From the NCBI GenBank assembly GCA_020055645.1, contig CM034546.1:85002001-85066000 (forward strand): a DNA stretch of 64,000 nucleotides, read 5' to 3'. The stretch comes from Tomocerus qinae. Lineage: Eukaryota; Arthropoda; Collembola; Entomobryomorpha; Tomoceridae. Below the pieces are notes generated by a model that was not told the origin of the DNA, searched no databases, and was given only the letters and a program-made list of their open reading frames with translations. Position 1 is the first letter of the stretch. Each line of letters opens with the position of its first letter. Below, one piece after another: positions 1 to 11,354 of the stretch. The position numbers and the translations under genes were made by a program.

Positions 1-820
1 TGTTAATTCAATGGTAGGAGTATGAAATAATATCTAACAATTTATATTATTAAATGGCATGAATATAGACTTAACGTAGTAATTGAGTACCTACTAAATA
101 CCAATACCTACTTACCTATATCCTGTCTCCGGTCCATGAACTTGATCTGCATTCTAAAAAACTCCCACTTCCGAGTTGTATGTTATTAAAAAACTCCCAC
201 TTCCTAAAGTACATTTGCTTAAGGAGTGGCAGTTTATCTCCTTGATTTTAAACTACCTACTTGTAACCGCTACTTAGACTTTAATGTAAACAAAACAGAA
301 TTTATCATTACTTACACATGCTTCTTAATGTAAAGAAAAGAACTAATAAATCACTCACTCTCTTTTTGTCTCTGTACACAACCACACAAATGCAATTGTG
401 TTCCAGAGTATTTTATGATTCCATATTATAATATTAACCTTTAATTATACACTAGTCTAAGTGCACTTAGATTAGGAATTCATAATAATAAATATCTATA
501 GAAATCTACAACATAAATAGTTTAAAATATAGTTAGTAAAATTACATAAATAAATATTAGATATTCATAATTGATATCACATCATATATATTCTTACGTA
601 TTGTATATTTATTTGAACGCAAAAGATTTTGCGAATATTTGGGAAAATTCCGAGAAAAATCAAAATTAATTTCTTGGGTATTGTTTGAGTGGTCTCAGTA
701 CTTAGTAAGGAATTTTCCAATGACGGCATCAACTTTTAAACGTATTTTTGTGGTCAACCCTCGACAGAGTAGCTAAATTTTTGCGAAGAATAGTTCTTCA
801 ACGACATTAAGTGGGATTGG
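1..820. other. AT-rich intergenic sequence, no gene seen
   Basis: I see no coding region, RNA gene or clear transposon end here. A short direct repeat (TAAAAAACTCCCACTTCC) occurs twice near 155 and 187. The right limit is the approximate 5' truncation point of the LINE that follows. Confidence 0.5.
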
Positions 821-3645
821 GCTCATTTTACATAGAAACTAAATGTGGTTGTTAACAAAGCTAAGGAACGGAAAGTCTTTGTCGCCAATTGGTTGGGGAC
901 TGTCTGGGGACTGTTAAACTGTGTTTACAAACACCCTAAAATACCTGTTTATGATGTTTTGAAGCATGATGGTACAATAGCCGTTGGCTTTTACACTTAC
1001 ATATGTGATTATACTAACTTATTGTCAAAATATAGTAATGAAATCCTGTACCTTGGAGATTTTAATGTAGATCTTTTAAAAGAGCAGTACAAAACTGCTT
1101 TTCCTTCCCGCATGGCTAAGGTAGGACTTACGCAGCTTATTACTGAGCCTACTTATAATAAAGTTATTAAAAAATGTAAAGTTAATACAACAGTGACAGT
1201 TATAAGCTCGTTATTAGACCATATTTATACTAGTAGGCCTGAATATGTAAAGCAGTCAGGGGTTATCACTACAGATATGTCTGATCATGATATTATATAC
1301 TGTGTTCGAAAAAAACCTAGATTATCTTTTGCACCGAAATGTATTACTACACGAAATTACAAGAATATGGATAATGGTAAATTAAAGGAGGCCCTAAATA
1401 ATATTCCATGGTCTGTTTTGGATGTTTGTGAGGATGCAGAATCAATGTTAAATAGCTTTAATTCTCTTTGCTTAGATGTGATTAATGAACATGCCCCTGT
1501 CATAAAGCGTCGTGTAAAAGCAAAACCTGCACCATGGATTACGAGAGAAATTAAGAAACTGATACATTATAGAAATTTTTGTTAAGAAACATGTATTTTG
1601 CCTTAAATGCCCTAATTTAATTAGCATGTACAAAAGACTTAGGAACAAAACTACATGTATAATACGACAAGCGCAAAATAAATACTATCGTTCTCAGTTT
1701 GGCAAGAGTAATAATAATACTCACCTATGGAATACGTACAAATGCCTAGTGAACGCTAATACACAGTCTAACTTAGTCAATGACCTTAAAAGTGATGGTA
1801 CTTTAATATCTGACAATGTTTCAATAGCTAATTGCTTTAATAGTACCTTTTCACTATCGCACAATGACGATTCCCATTTACTAGAATCTTTATGGGAAAA
1901 ATTTGATTCATCAAATCATGTTGATATTAGTGAAGAGTTTGTTCTTATGAAGTTAAAGAAAGTCAAAGTTAGTACTGCCCATGGTATAAACTGTATTCCC
2001 CCTAAGGTAATCAAAGCAATGCTTGCTGTACTTGTATCTCCTATTACTAAACTTTTTAACTTCTGTCTTAAAACTGGCTGTTTTCCAAAGGAATGGAAAG
2101 TAGGCGTTGCTGCTCCTCTTCTAAAACCAAATGGAGATAAGCAAAATCCAAGCAGTTATAGGCTGATAACAATCATTCCATTTCTTGGTAAAACGTTTGA
2201 GTCAATTTTACTATCCAAATTAACAATGCATATGTCATCCAATTCTTATATATTTGAAAACCAATATGGATTTCAAAAAAACTTATCAACTACACATGCA
2301 TTAGTTGAACTAACGAACACAATCTATACTAGATTGGATAGCCGTAACTATGTTGGTGTGTCCTTCTATGACATTAAGAAAGCGTTTCCAAGCCTTAATT
2401 TTGTACACCTTATAAATAAGATGCAGGTCGAGTTTGAGCCACCAAGTCAAGTTATGAAAATACTTTGTAGTTACTTTACTAATCGTAGCGTATGTATTAG
2501 ACTTGGGGAGTTCATTTCGGATAATTTTACTGTTTTTGGTGGCCTTCCTGAAGGTTCTACGCTAGGGCCTCTTTTATATTGCTATTACATTAATAATATA
2601 AATAAATATTTAAGTTCTAAGAAAACTCTATTTGCTGATGACCTGGCTGCCCCAGCAAGTAGTTCTACTAAAAGTGATGTAATTGCTACTGTTGAGACTA
2701 ACATGCTTGAGTTTAATAGTTGGTGTATCGACAATTTTTCCAAGCCTAGTTGGGAGAAATCCAATTACTTAGTCTTTAAATACCCTCATTGTAAACTTGA
2801 TATGAATTTTCCTGACTGTATTAATGTTAATGATTGTAGTATGTATCGTACACTATGTTTTAAGTACCTAGGAGTTGACTTGGATGAGAAACTTAATTTT
2901 ACCTCTCATGTAGATCGTATTACATATAAAATGGCTTTCAGGGTTCATAATCTATTACTACACAAACACAAAATACCCTCAAAATCAATGCCTGTTCTTT
3001 TTAGAGCAGTAGTATATTCCATATTTGAATATGGATTAATTGTGTATTCTTGTACATCCGATGCTAATTTAAAAATTATTCAAAACCTTATGGATCAGTT
3101 TCTGTTAAAATACTATTATAGTAATAAAATTGTACGTAGAATGAATGCTGGCAATGTTGCAATGCCCAATCTTTATGTACTATATGACAAATTTGGTATT
3201 CTAACTGTATCTGAGCAAATTAAGTATTCGTTATGTGTTTATACTTTTACTTTCTTGCATGCTGGTAATTTCTCAGATTACTTGAGATTGAATAACACAA
3301 CGAGGTCTACAAGACAAATAAACGACTTATTCGTTCCACGGTGTAACCTAATTCAAACAAAAAACTCTAGTATTATAAGAGGTGCACTTGAATGGAATTG
3401 CCTGCCGTATGAACTTAAGAATATATCTTCCCTACCTGAATTTAAAAACAGTTTATTAATTTACATTAAATCCTTGAGATAATTATGTTCTTTCCTTGAC
3501 TTGTGGAATTATAATTCATTTTTGTGTTAAGAATATTTAGTATAGGCAAATTGTACTCTATGTCTGTTGCTGGAGAACAGTATATCATGTTTGGATATGT
3601 CTGATGCAGTTTGACAATACAGCTATGATTTGATTTGATTTGATT
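821..3645 (+). mobile_element. 5'-truncated non-LTR retrotransposon (LINE A, CR1/Jockey-like)
   Basis: The element consists of the distal part of an APE-type endonuclease, a complete reverse transcriptase and a 3' untranslated stretch ending in a short TTTGA-type tandem (3627-3645). Simple-repeat tails of this kind are known for several insect LINE families and mark the 3' end. The 5' end is truncated within the endonuclease, as usual for incomplete target-primed reverse transcription. The tail directly abuts the BEL/Pao LTR that starts at 3646. Family assignment beyond CR1/Jockey superclade is inference. Confidence 0.8.
845..3482 (+). pseudogene. LINE A ORF2: endonuclease (partial) and reverse transcriptase, one frameshift
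   Basis: This encodes the polyprotein that nicks target DNA and copies the LINE RNA in place. In order it shows the APE endonuclease motifs LGDFNVDLL, LLDHIYTS and SDHDIIYC, then the reverse transcriptase with FYDIKKAF (motif A aspartate), LPEGSTLGPLLY (motif B) and the catalytic FADD (motif C, near 2632). The C-terminal thumb region runs to the stop at 3480-3482. The N-terminal half of the endonuclease is missing. A single frameshift near 1576, in a T run, separates the first part (stop at 1585) from the rest; the second frame is open from about 1575, so 1626 is not a true start. Otherwise the reading frame is remarkably intact, suggesting a fairly young copy. It is related to the LINE at 56723-58991. 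Confidence 0.85.
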
Positions 3646-3847
3646 TGTCGGGTATTGCTCTTGGGTGACAATAGTGACACTTTATTGTCTCCATTAGAGA
3701 CAGAGATTGTTATTGAAAAGTGTACTTTTAGAACTCTCAAACTCAATTAATAAATAAGTGGGAACAAACTCTTACAAAATAAATTAATTCTACAAGCCTG
3801 AACAAACGTTACACAAAACAGCTTATAGACTCATACGAGATTTCACA
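3646..3847 (-). repeat. LTR of a BEL/Pao retrotransposon (3' LTR)
   Basis: Read on the minus strand this stretch starts TGTGAAATCTCG and ends CCCGACA, giving the TG...CA ends of an LTR of about 202 bp. It is preceded (minus strand) by a purine-rich tract TTGGTGGGAG, as expected for a polypurine tract next to a 3' LTR, and contains an AATAAA signal. Downstream pol fragments (4061-5138) are in the matching orientation. A related fragment lies at 55728-55853. Confidence 0.7.
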
Positions 3848-4060
3848 CTCCCACCAATTAAGTTCACAATATAGAACTTAATTCCAAAAAATAATAATAC
3901 ATAGCAAAAATAATATGCTTCAAAATTGATGCTTATAACTAGTAATACACGCACGATGCGCTCACCACACAAGTTTCATAAACATACATAAAAATAGAAA
4001 TTGATGAATGAAAATCATGGACTCAAAATAAAAAAATAACGGTGAAATATCATAATGGGT
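3848..4060 (-). other. BEL/Pao 3' non-coding region
   Basis: AT-rich sequence between the end of the BEL/Pao coding similarity and its LTR. No ORF is seen. It is best read as the element's 3' leader to the polypurine tract. Confidence 0.5.
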
Positions 4061-5138
4061 ACTTTTTTGGAACCTTCACTAATCTTCCTCTCCGAGTGAC
4101 CACTTCTTTCAATGAGTTATCCCCGGAAGGATTCGTCTCCTCCACTAATATTTCCCGTTGATCCTGGACATCTCCATTGGAGATAGACGTTGGATAGGCC
4201 GCTTAAATTCTCCTTTACTGGTTTTCAGCCGAGCCACACGCGCTATTCCGTCACGTCCAGGAAAAACTTCCAACACTATTGCCAACGGCCAATTGATTCG
4301 CTTAGCATTTTCATTCTCGATGAGGACGACATCTCCTTTCTGGATAGACGCTCCTCCCGATTTCAAATGATTATCTGGCACTAAAGCCCCCAGGTACTCC
4401 TTACAGAAACGCTTCCGAAGATCATCACGTAAACACTAGAGGTACTTATTTATCCCCTTCTGGTCCAAGGTGTTTATCTCAGGCACTCCAACCTCCCGAA
4501 CTTCCTGCAGGTCTTAAAGTCTTAAACATCTTCCGACACGTAAGTTAGGGGTCTTGCGTTGATCACGCTTTCACTGTCACACAAAATGGTACACATTTCT
4601 TCATAATCAAGGACTGCCTTTCCAAGAACACGGCGAAGGATCTGTTTGACCATCTGTACGACTCTCTCGTAAAAACCACTCCACCAGCTGGCAATAGGCG
4701 GATTGAAAATCCAATAATTTCGATGAACTCCGGCAAAGTCTTCAATGGCTTTCCAGTTCAAATTACGAAACAGATTATCTGCTCCAAGAAAATTAGTGCC
4801 GTTGTAACTATAAACGGTTGAAGCTCTTTCCCATCTTGCTATAAATCTTCGCAAAGCCAGGAGGAAGTCTTCAGTCGACAACGAAGTCACTAACTCCAAA
4901 TGTACTGCTCTGAACACCGCACTGGTAAATAGGACAATCCAACTTTTCTGATTTCCCCTCAGGATAAGCGGACCTGACAAGTCAACTCCGACTATTTCAA
5001 AAACGGCAGCGTCTCTAACTCTATCTTCTGGTAGAGGGGCTGGGATCTACTCCAACTTCTTTAAATCAAATCGGCGGCACTTACCACACGACTTGATAAC
5101 TTCACGAACGGTCTTCCTTCCTCTGAGAATCCAAAATT
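4061..5138 (-). pseudogene. BEL/Pao pol C-terminal relic: integrase and DUF5641 domain
   Basis: On the minus strand the order is an integrase zinc-binding end (CGKCRRF, near 5090), an integrase core (about 4980-4522; motifs VGVDLSGPL, NPPIASWW, GFYERVVQMVKQ and SVINARPLTY), then the DUF5641 domain typical of Pao polyproteins (4381-4145; GDVVLIEN, RVARLKTSKGEFKRPIQRL). A short tail (TRRGRLVKVP) continues in a shifted frame to about 4061. The integrase removes the 3' ends of cDNA and joins it to the host chromosome. It is dead here: an in-frame stop lies near 5050, frame breaks lie between 4522 and 4381 and after 4145, and the second catalytic aspartate is replaced by tyrosine (YSYNGTNF where the family has YSDNGTNF). 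Reverse transcriptase, protease and gag are absent; the 5' side stops at about 5138, next to the Helitron minisatellite. Confidence 0.85.
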
Positions 5139-5754
5139 TTTAGTGGATGGAGGTTACATGGCGGTGAAAAAGTTGTTATTTGGGTAGGGGGCGGGAAGGT
5201 GGAGAATACATGTCGTTGAAACAATTGTTATTTGGGAAAGGGTTAGGATAGGTTTATATGTCGGTGAGAAGTTGCTATTTGGGAGGGAGAAGGGAGGTAG
5301 AAACTTCATGTCGCTGAAACAATTGTTATTTGGTAGGGGGAGGTGGAGGTTACACGTGGGTGAAACATTTGTTATTTGGGAAGGGGGGGAGATGGATGGA
5401 GGTTATATGTCGGTGAAAAAGTTGTTATTTGGGAGGGTGCGAGAAGTGGAGACTACATGTCGTGGAAACAATTGTTATTTGGGAAGGGGCGGGGAGGTGG
5501 AGGTTACATGTCGGTGAAAAAGTTGTTATTTGGGAGGGGGCGGGGAGCTGGAGATTTAATGTCGATGAAACAATTATGTTTTTTGGGAAGGGTCGGGGAG
5601 GTGAGACTACCGAATGGGTACGAATTGGCCGAGGTTGTATAGGAAACTGGGGTTTGGAATATCAGGGCACTTGAGCTTGGGATTAGTCATATTTGAATTT
5701 TTAATTTTGCTTTATGTAAACAGAGCCCTGTCGTAGGACGGGCTAACCAGCTAG
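5139..5754 (+). mobile_element. Helitron 3' portion (non-autonomous) carrying a minisatellite
   Basis: The right end has the standard Helitron 3' architecture: a GC-rich hairpin at 5724-5744 (AGCCC...GGGCT stem), a 6-nt spacer AACCAG, then CTAG (5751-5754, fits CTRR) followed by a host T. The same end occurs in inverted orientation at 44601-44631. A 50-bp minisatellite fills the space upstream in both copies. I could not identify the 5' TC end; the left limit is where BEL/Pao similarity stops. No Rep/helicase ORF is present, so movement would need an autonomous partner. Confidence 0.65.
5146..5625 (+). repeat. Minisatellite, about 50-bp units, inside Helitron
   Basis: About nine to ten G-rich units repeat every 49-51 bp. 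Each has a core like GTTGTTATTTGGGAGGGGG, and two variants alternate (GTCGGTGAAAAAGTTG and GTCGTTGAAACAATTG), so a dimer of about 100 bp is visible in places. Several overlapping ORFs read through it only because the repeat happens to lack stops; they are not genes. The inverted partner is at 44760-45250. Confidence 0.85.
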
Positions 5755-5761
5755 TAATTTT

Positions 5762-6028
5762 ATATTTCATGAAATCAACAGAAAATCAAAGCACATTAAT
5801 GTTGACTATGAAAATCAACAGAAGATCAAAATTGATTAATATTGATTAAGAAAATCAACAGAAAATCAAAGCACATTAATGTTTGTTTATGAAAATCAAC
5901 AGAAAATCAAATCACATTAATTTTTTTTATGAAAATCAACAGAAAATCAAAGCACATTAATGTTGACTATGAAAAACAACAGAAAATCAAAGCACATTAA
6001 TGTTTACTATGAAAATCAACAGAAAATT
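5762..6028 (+). repeat. 40-bp satellite block of a HINE-like element (fragment a)
   Basis: Six to seven tandem copies of a unit of about 40 bp built from AAAATCAACAGAAAATCAAA and TTAATGTTGACTATG. The same satellite fills the centre of the HINE-like elements at 7731-8925, 11941-13335 and 18055-20958. Neither end block is present, so this is a fragment cut on the right by the foldback fragment at 6029. Confidence 0.8.
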
Positions 6029-6196
6029 GTAGTGCATTGTAATTTGTAGTAAATTGTAAAGTGTTACTAAAATTCTCCCATCTGGGGAATCTATAAAATA
6101 TTCGTTATAGCAATAGCCAATCAGAAGGCTGGATTTCAAAAAATTTCAGCCAATCAGAATGCGTATCCAAGTGCCACTCCGCAATGGGTAATACCA
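6029..6196 (-). mobile_element. Fragment of the long-arm foldback element
   Basis: This 168-bp stretch is nearly the same as the outer part of the right arm of the foldback transposon at 35495-36744 (compare 36555-36723), in the same orientation as that arm. It lacks the last roughly 20 bp of the terminal repeat. It contains the segment with ATTCCCCCATCTGGGG-like sequence and a CCAATCAGAA motif. Confidence 0.75.
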
Positions 6197-6247
6197 TCGC
6201 TACGAAATCGCTATTCATTGAAGTAACCAATATTAATAATATCTATA

Positions 6248-6885
6248 GATGAGTATCTTAACTCCCTGTTTCAGCACGAATTTTTAAAATTCACATACGA
6301 ATGGTCTTATAAGCAAGTAAACTTTTTAGATTTAACAATAGGTTTAAACAATAATATTATAGAAACTGTAATTTTTCGTAAGCCAATGAGTAAGCATTTA
6401 TATCTTCACTACTATTCAAATCATGCAACCCATGTAAAAAAGTCCCTTCCTTATTCAGCTGGTATAAGAATTAAAAAATGTTTTTCTGATACTGAAAAGG
6501 CAAATTCGGAAATTACATCTGAAATGGAAAAATTTAAAATTAGATGTTATCCAATTAGTCTTTTAAACGATTGCGTTAAAAAACTGAAAAATGTAAGTAG
6601 ACATTCTATTCTCACACCAAAAAAAGATTTACTAATCCGCAATCTGAGAATTCATACTCCTGAAATATTGGAACTTTATAAAATTGACGTAACTAAGCTA
6701 AAGGAAAAAGAGTTTGGTAATAAGATATTTGTGGTGGTACCATTTTATAATAATATACGGAATATTGGTAATATTTTTAAGGAGGAAGTGTTTAACGCAA
6801 TACAAAAGTGTAACGATGAAAAACTCAAAAGTTGGATAACTAATGTTACCATAAGTATCAGGCACGTATCTAGAAATTTGTTCAA
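6248..6885 (+). pseudogene. Penelope-like retroelement relic (reverse transcriptase C-terminal part)
   Basis: Translation in the frame of the ORF at 6386-6919 opens upstream to about 6248. It shows the Penelope-like signature after the catalytic core: VNFLDLTIGLNN, FRKPMSKHLYLHYYSNH, KKSLPYSAGIRIKK and CYPISLLND. These elements pair this reverse transcriptase with a GIY-YIG endonuclease, which is not seen here. Fingers, palm catalytic residues and the true start are missing on the left. On the right the reading frame runs into a G-rich MITE at about 6886, so the last dozen codons are not native. A short stretch at 7045-7180 (frame starting DKYSVYKNKLC) may be its continuation past the MITE. 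Confidence 0.75.
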
Positions 6886-7043
6886 GGGGGGGCGGAAGCA
6901 AAAATTATACCAAAAATAAGACATTCGCGCGAAGCGCGAAAAATTTTTTCAATTTTAGGCCATTTTTGAGAAAAAAATTCTCTTTTTCTCAGATTTAGGG
7001 GGGGCGCTGCGCCCCCCCCGCCCCCCTACTAAATACGTGCTTG
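6886..7043. mobile_element. hAT-like MITE with G-rich ends
   Basis: The stretch has a central GCGCGAAGCGCG-type palindrome and runs of G then C near both sides, and ends CTAAATACGTGCTTG. That end matches the complete MITE at 51559-51807 (TIR CAAGSACGTATTTAG). No matching 8-bp target duplication was found, so the left end may be eroded. It splits the Penelope relic. Confidence 0.6.
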
Positions 7044-7730
7044 ATAAGTATAGCGTATACAAAAATAAACTCTGTACAAAAAATGTTGATGGGGTAAAGA
7101 GAAACATAATTCTCGTTTCTCTCAGTCTAAAAATACGTACACATAAAAACCTGTCATTAATAGCAAGGAGTGGGAAATTGTGACATTGAGAGGCATTTAA
7201 CATCAGCCGGGACCGGACAGAAAAAATTCTGTCAGAATTTTAGAATTTTTTCTAAAACTTGTATCAAAGGTAACTTTATATTTTACATCTATAAATTCAT
7301 TCATTCTATAAATTAATGTATAACCGTCTTTTATTTGCTCTGTTTTTGTAAAATGTAACGATAGTAACGAAATTTAATGTTTTTATAATGTTGTTTTTTA
7401 GAAGATGACAATGTAATTTAGTATACAAGTAGATTATTGAGGAAATAATGTTTTGTGAAAGGAAAACGAAATAGGTAATCACTTCAGTGGCATTTTTCAT
7501 GTGTATTCTGTCATTTAAAATATAAAATGATATAATTAAGCTGGTACTTAAGGATATTCTATAATATAAATAATTTTTGGTGATGTAGAGTCTGATGATA
7601 ATATGAAACTAGTCACTCTAAGATTTTCCGGCAAATAAACAATAAATAATCAGAAATTGGATTCTGGGGCGATTTTTTCCTTACAAGGATTGCATATTTC
7701 TTCGCTACGAAAAATTGACAGTATGAATAG
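7044..7730. other. No clear gene; possible tail of Penelope relic
   Basis: Apart from the possible Penelope continuation at 7045-7180, I see only AT-rich sequence with short spurious ORFs. Confidence 0.4.
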
Positions 7731-8925
7731 TAAATACCTACAGCATGCCGTAACAGAAGCTCGCCTGAGTAAAGTTTACCGTGTACACATTTTGGTAAAC
7801 GAAAAGTACCTACAAGTAGGTAACACAAAACCGAGCGTACGGATTTTGATCAAACTTTCTGAATTGAGTCTTTATGTATGTAGCTACAACAAAAAATCAA
7901 AATTGTTAAAAATGAAAATCAACTGAAAATCAAAATTGATTAATGTTGACTATGAAAATCAACAGAAAATCAAAATTGATTAATGTTGACAGTGAAAATC
8001 AACCGAAAATCAAAATTGATATTTGTTGACTATGAAAATCAACAGAAAATCAAAATTGATTAAATGTTGACAATGAAAATCAACCGAAAATCAAAATTGA
8101 TGATTGTTGACTGTGAAAATCAACAGAAAATCAAAATTGATTAATGTTGACAGTGAAAATCAACCGAAAATCAAAATTGATTAATGTTGACAGTGAAAAT
8201 CAACAGAAAGTCAAATTTGAATAATGTTGATTATGAAAATCAACCGAAAATCAAAATTTATTAATGTTGACTATAAAAATCTACAGAAAATCAAATTACA
8301 TTATTGTTAACTAAAAAAATCAACAGAAAATCAAATTACATTAAGTTGACTATAAAAATCTACAGAAAATCAAAGTACATTAATGTTGACTATGAAAATC
8401 AACAGATATTCAACTTTGATTGATGATGAGTATTAAAATCTACAGAAAATTAAATTAGGCTAATAATGACTATAAAAATTGAAAGGAAATCAAAAAATGG
8501 TAATTTGACTATAAAATTGAATATAAATCCAAAATAGATTTATATCCAACGTATAACAGTTATTTTCCGGTTTTATTTGCTTTATTATAAAATCTCAAAT
8601 TTGGTAGAAGCGTATTGAAATATTTTATACTATCACGCTAACAATTTATAGGAAACGCCATTGAACTTCGTAATGTCCTTTTAATGCCAAATTATCACTT
8701 TGACTATCAAAATGAAGACAAAGTAAGCGCGCGGTATCTCGGCAACCAATGGACCGATTTATCCCCAATTCAATAGGGATCGTCAGTGGTCCATAGGCAT
8801 TGTGTTTGCCAAGTTTAGTCAATATCCGTCATTGCTTTCGAAAGTTATCATGGGGACGGACGTACGGACGGACGTACGGACAGACTGTGCGGTTCTATAA
8901 GCTCGCTTCCTCAGGCGAGCTAAAA
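7731..8925 (+). mobile_element. HINE/DINE-like rolling-circle element, copy b (complete)
   Basis: Three parts are visible. The 5' block (7731-7870) starts ACCTACAGC and holds CCGTAACAGAAGCTCGCCTG. The centre (7905-8500) is a tandem array of the 40-bp satellite. The 3' block (8530-8925) contains CCGGTTTTATTTGC, GCGCGCGGTATCTC, CCATAGGCATTG and a GGACGGACGTACGGAC run, and ends in a hairpin AGCTCGCTTCCTCAGGCGAGCT followed by AAAA. A 5' subterminal repeat (AGCTCGCCTGA) is complementary to the 3' hairpin arm. This layout is that of Helentron-associated DINE-1/HINE elements. No protein is encoded. Class assignment is inference from architecture. Confidence 0.7.
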
Positions 8926-9278
8926 ATGTAGATTTTAACATTGTGTGCGAGATTTCCTACCTGTTTGAACATCTTCACAAATGTGTCTATCCGAAATAAG
9001 CTCGTCCCAAAGATCGTTGTCAATAATTTCTTCTGAAAAATTTATGTCCTCCCATAGTTGTTCATCAACAAGGTTATCGCAGTACTGACTGCCTTCCCTT
9101 TGCAAATTTGCAATTTCAGTATTCTCTTGTCCATGGTTAGGGTCATAATTGTCATCTTCAATGTCTTGGCTATTTTGTACCGCATTGACTGCAGCAATGT
9201 CAACATTATCCTTACAACTTTCAGAATTTTTCGGAATGTACTTATTCCCAAACTTTATTGCCCTTGTTTCTAAAATAA
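8926..9278. other. No gene seen
   Basis: Short antiparallel ORFs exist at 9042-9273 but have no recognizable motif and mirror each other's strand composition. I do not call them. Confidence 0.4.
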
Positions 9279-10247
9279 ATATGTCAGAAAATAGAGGTCA
9301 TATGAGTCATCAATATCCATATTTTCATTTTGCCCCTCTAAGTGGGAAACATTGTTTTACAGCGGTTTGAATATAGTAGTATAGTTGCATATCGTATTTG
9401 TCAATAATTTATTCCAAAGTAACTAGTTGTTATGGCATGATGGTTCATATGTTAGAAAATAGAAGTCATATGATATTATTAATAAAATGCCAAGGCGACA
9501 ATTATCTTTCATCGAAAGTACCAGCTTCTCAAGCCACAGTTCAAAAGTTTGCTAAAATTTTTGTTTCTTCATAGATAAGAATTACAATTTGCCATTTCTC
9601 GTAACCTACCCAGAATTGCCAGGGGTCTTCTATTTTGACTTGAACAGTAGTTACATGTAGTATTTTTCAATAATTTATAAATATGTAGCTAGTAGTTGTG
9701 GCATGATGGGTCATATGTCAGAAAATAGAGGTCATATGAGTCATCAATCTCCATATTTTCATTTACACTTCCCAAGTGGGGAACATTGTTTTAGAGCGGT
9801 TTGAATATAGTAGTATAGTTGCATATAGTATTTGTCAATAATTTATTCCTCAGTAACTAGTTGTTGTGGCATGATGGGTCATATGTCAGAAAATAGAGGT
9901 CATATGATTCATCAATCTCCATATTTTCATTTACGCTCCCCAAGTGGGGAACATTGTTTCAGAGCGGTTTGAATATAGTAGTATAGTTGCATATAGTATT
10001 TGTCAATAATTTATTCCTCAGTAACTAGTTGTTATGGCATGATGGGTCATATGTCAGAAAATAGAGGTCATATGAGTCATCAATCTCCATATTTTAATTT
10101 TGCCCCACTAAGTGGGGAACATTGTTTTAGAGCGGTTTGAATATAGTAGTATAGTTACAAGTAGTATTTTTCAATAATTTATTCCTCAGTAACTAGTTGT
10201 TATGGCATGATGGGTCATATGTTAGAAAATAGAGGTAATATGATATC
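9279..10247. repeat. Tandem repeat, about 168-bp unit, roughly five units
   Basis: The phrase GTCAGAAAATAGAGGTCATA recurs near 9281, 9446, 9714, 9883, 10052 and 10218, giving spacings of 165-169 bp, except 268 bp between the second and third where about 100 bp of different sequence is included (9478-9600). Part of that different sequence (9598-9712) recurs at 17421-17533. The last unit is interrupted by the foldback element at 10252. Confidence 0.85.
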
Positions 10248-10251
10248 TCTA

Positions 10252-11350
10252 CCCTTACGCAAAAATCTTATAAGTTCTACAATAGATCTTATAAGATTGT
10301 TGTACGACTGGCCATGTTCATAATTTCTCATATGAATCTTGTATAGATGTTACATTCAACTTGTAAGTTCATCGTATTGTAATAATCTTACACCCTGAAA
10401 ATATACAGTTTGTTGAAAGAAATTAGTATGGATATCTCCTAAACCATTTCTCGCAATCCACTAAATTTAATTCCCATGGTAACATAAATATTTGTTTGGA
10501 AATTACATGTTTTCGTCATGATTTTGTCCCGTGAACAGAAGCGAAATAGAAAATACAATTTTCTGTCAGTCAGCGTCAGCGGACGCAATTTTAAAATCCA
10601 AAGTTCTTTCTTGTCTTAGGTCTTCGGCTCCAAAAGTACTGCAACTGCATTATCTCCAATTAAAAGTGACTCAATAGCGTTTCATCGGAAGTGTATACCT
10701 ACCGGGTGGACTTATCCTATAGGTCACATCACAGCTGACATCCTTTCTATATTCAAAGCCGTAAGAGTCAGTTACTTTCATATAGATTCCTTGGATCGGA
10801 GCAAGGAATATAGGATAGGAGTAGGAGTGGAAACTACTTTCATTACTTTCAAGATATTACGTCGGTCTGTAAAAACATATTTGTTAAATGTACAGTTCCA
10901 AAGTTATGGATAATTTTCGAAGATTTGAGTAACTTCTAATTCGAGATAATGCAGTTGCAGCAGTACTTGAATCTGCCAAATGCCGAAGACCTAAGTCAAG
11001 AAAAGAACCTTGGAATTTAAAAATTGCGACTGCTTGTATTTTCTATGTCGTTTGTGTTCACGGAACAAAATTATGTCGAAAACATGAAATTCCCAAACAA
11101 ATATTTATGTTACCATGGGAATTGAATTTAGTGGATAGCGAGAAAAGGTTTAGGAGATATTCATCCTGCATCTTTCATGATTCATATAAGCAAATGCTAA
11201 AATTCTTGCTAGAAATATACAAAATGCTTACAATTTTCTTACAAGTGACTTGTAAGATCTTATAATTTACTTGTAAGAAACTTATGTGGAATTGGCCTCC
11301 ATTATCACACAATTTCTTACAAGATATCTATGGCGACTTTTCCGTAAGGG
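10252..11350. mobile_element. TA-flanked foldback element, copy 1 (1.1 kb)
   Basis: The ends are CCCTTACGCAAAAA and TTTTCCGTAAGGG, flanked on both sides by TA (10250-10251 and 11351-11352). Inside, long imperfect inverted arms fill most of the element; for example the stretch with TTCCCATGGTAACATAAATA on the left recurs inverted on the right. No ORF is present. TA target use suggests a Tc1/mariner-type or related transposase in trans. Two more copies are at 59166-60596 and 60613-61862. Confidence 0.8.
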
Positions 11351-11354
11351 TATA

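Noticed and set aside
845..847. GTG as a start codon of the LINE ORF, and TTG at 28777 for Gypsy pol
   Set aside because: Non-ATG starts are artefacts here; LINE A is 5' truncated and Gypsy pol is probably expressed by frameshifting or read-through from gag.
5272..5674. Three overlapping ORFs of 81-88 codons
   Set aside because: They are read-through of the 50-bp minisatellite in different frames, with no independent evidence of coding.
9042..9273. Antiparallel ORFs around 70 codons
   Set aside because: No motif, and they overlap on both strands in sequence of simple composition.
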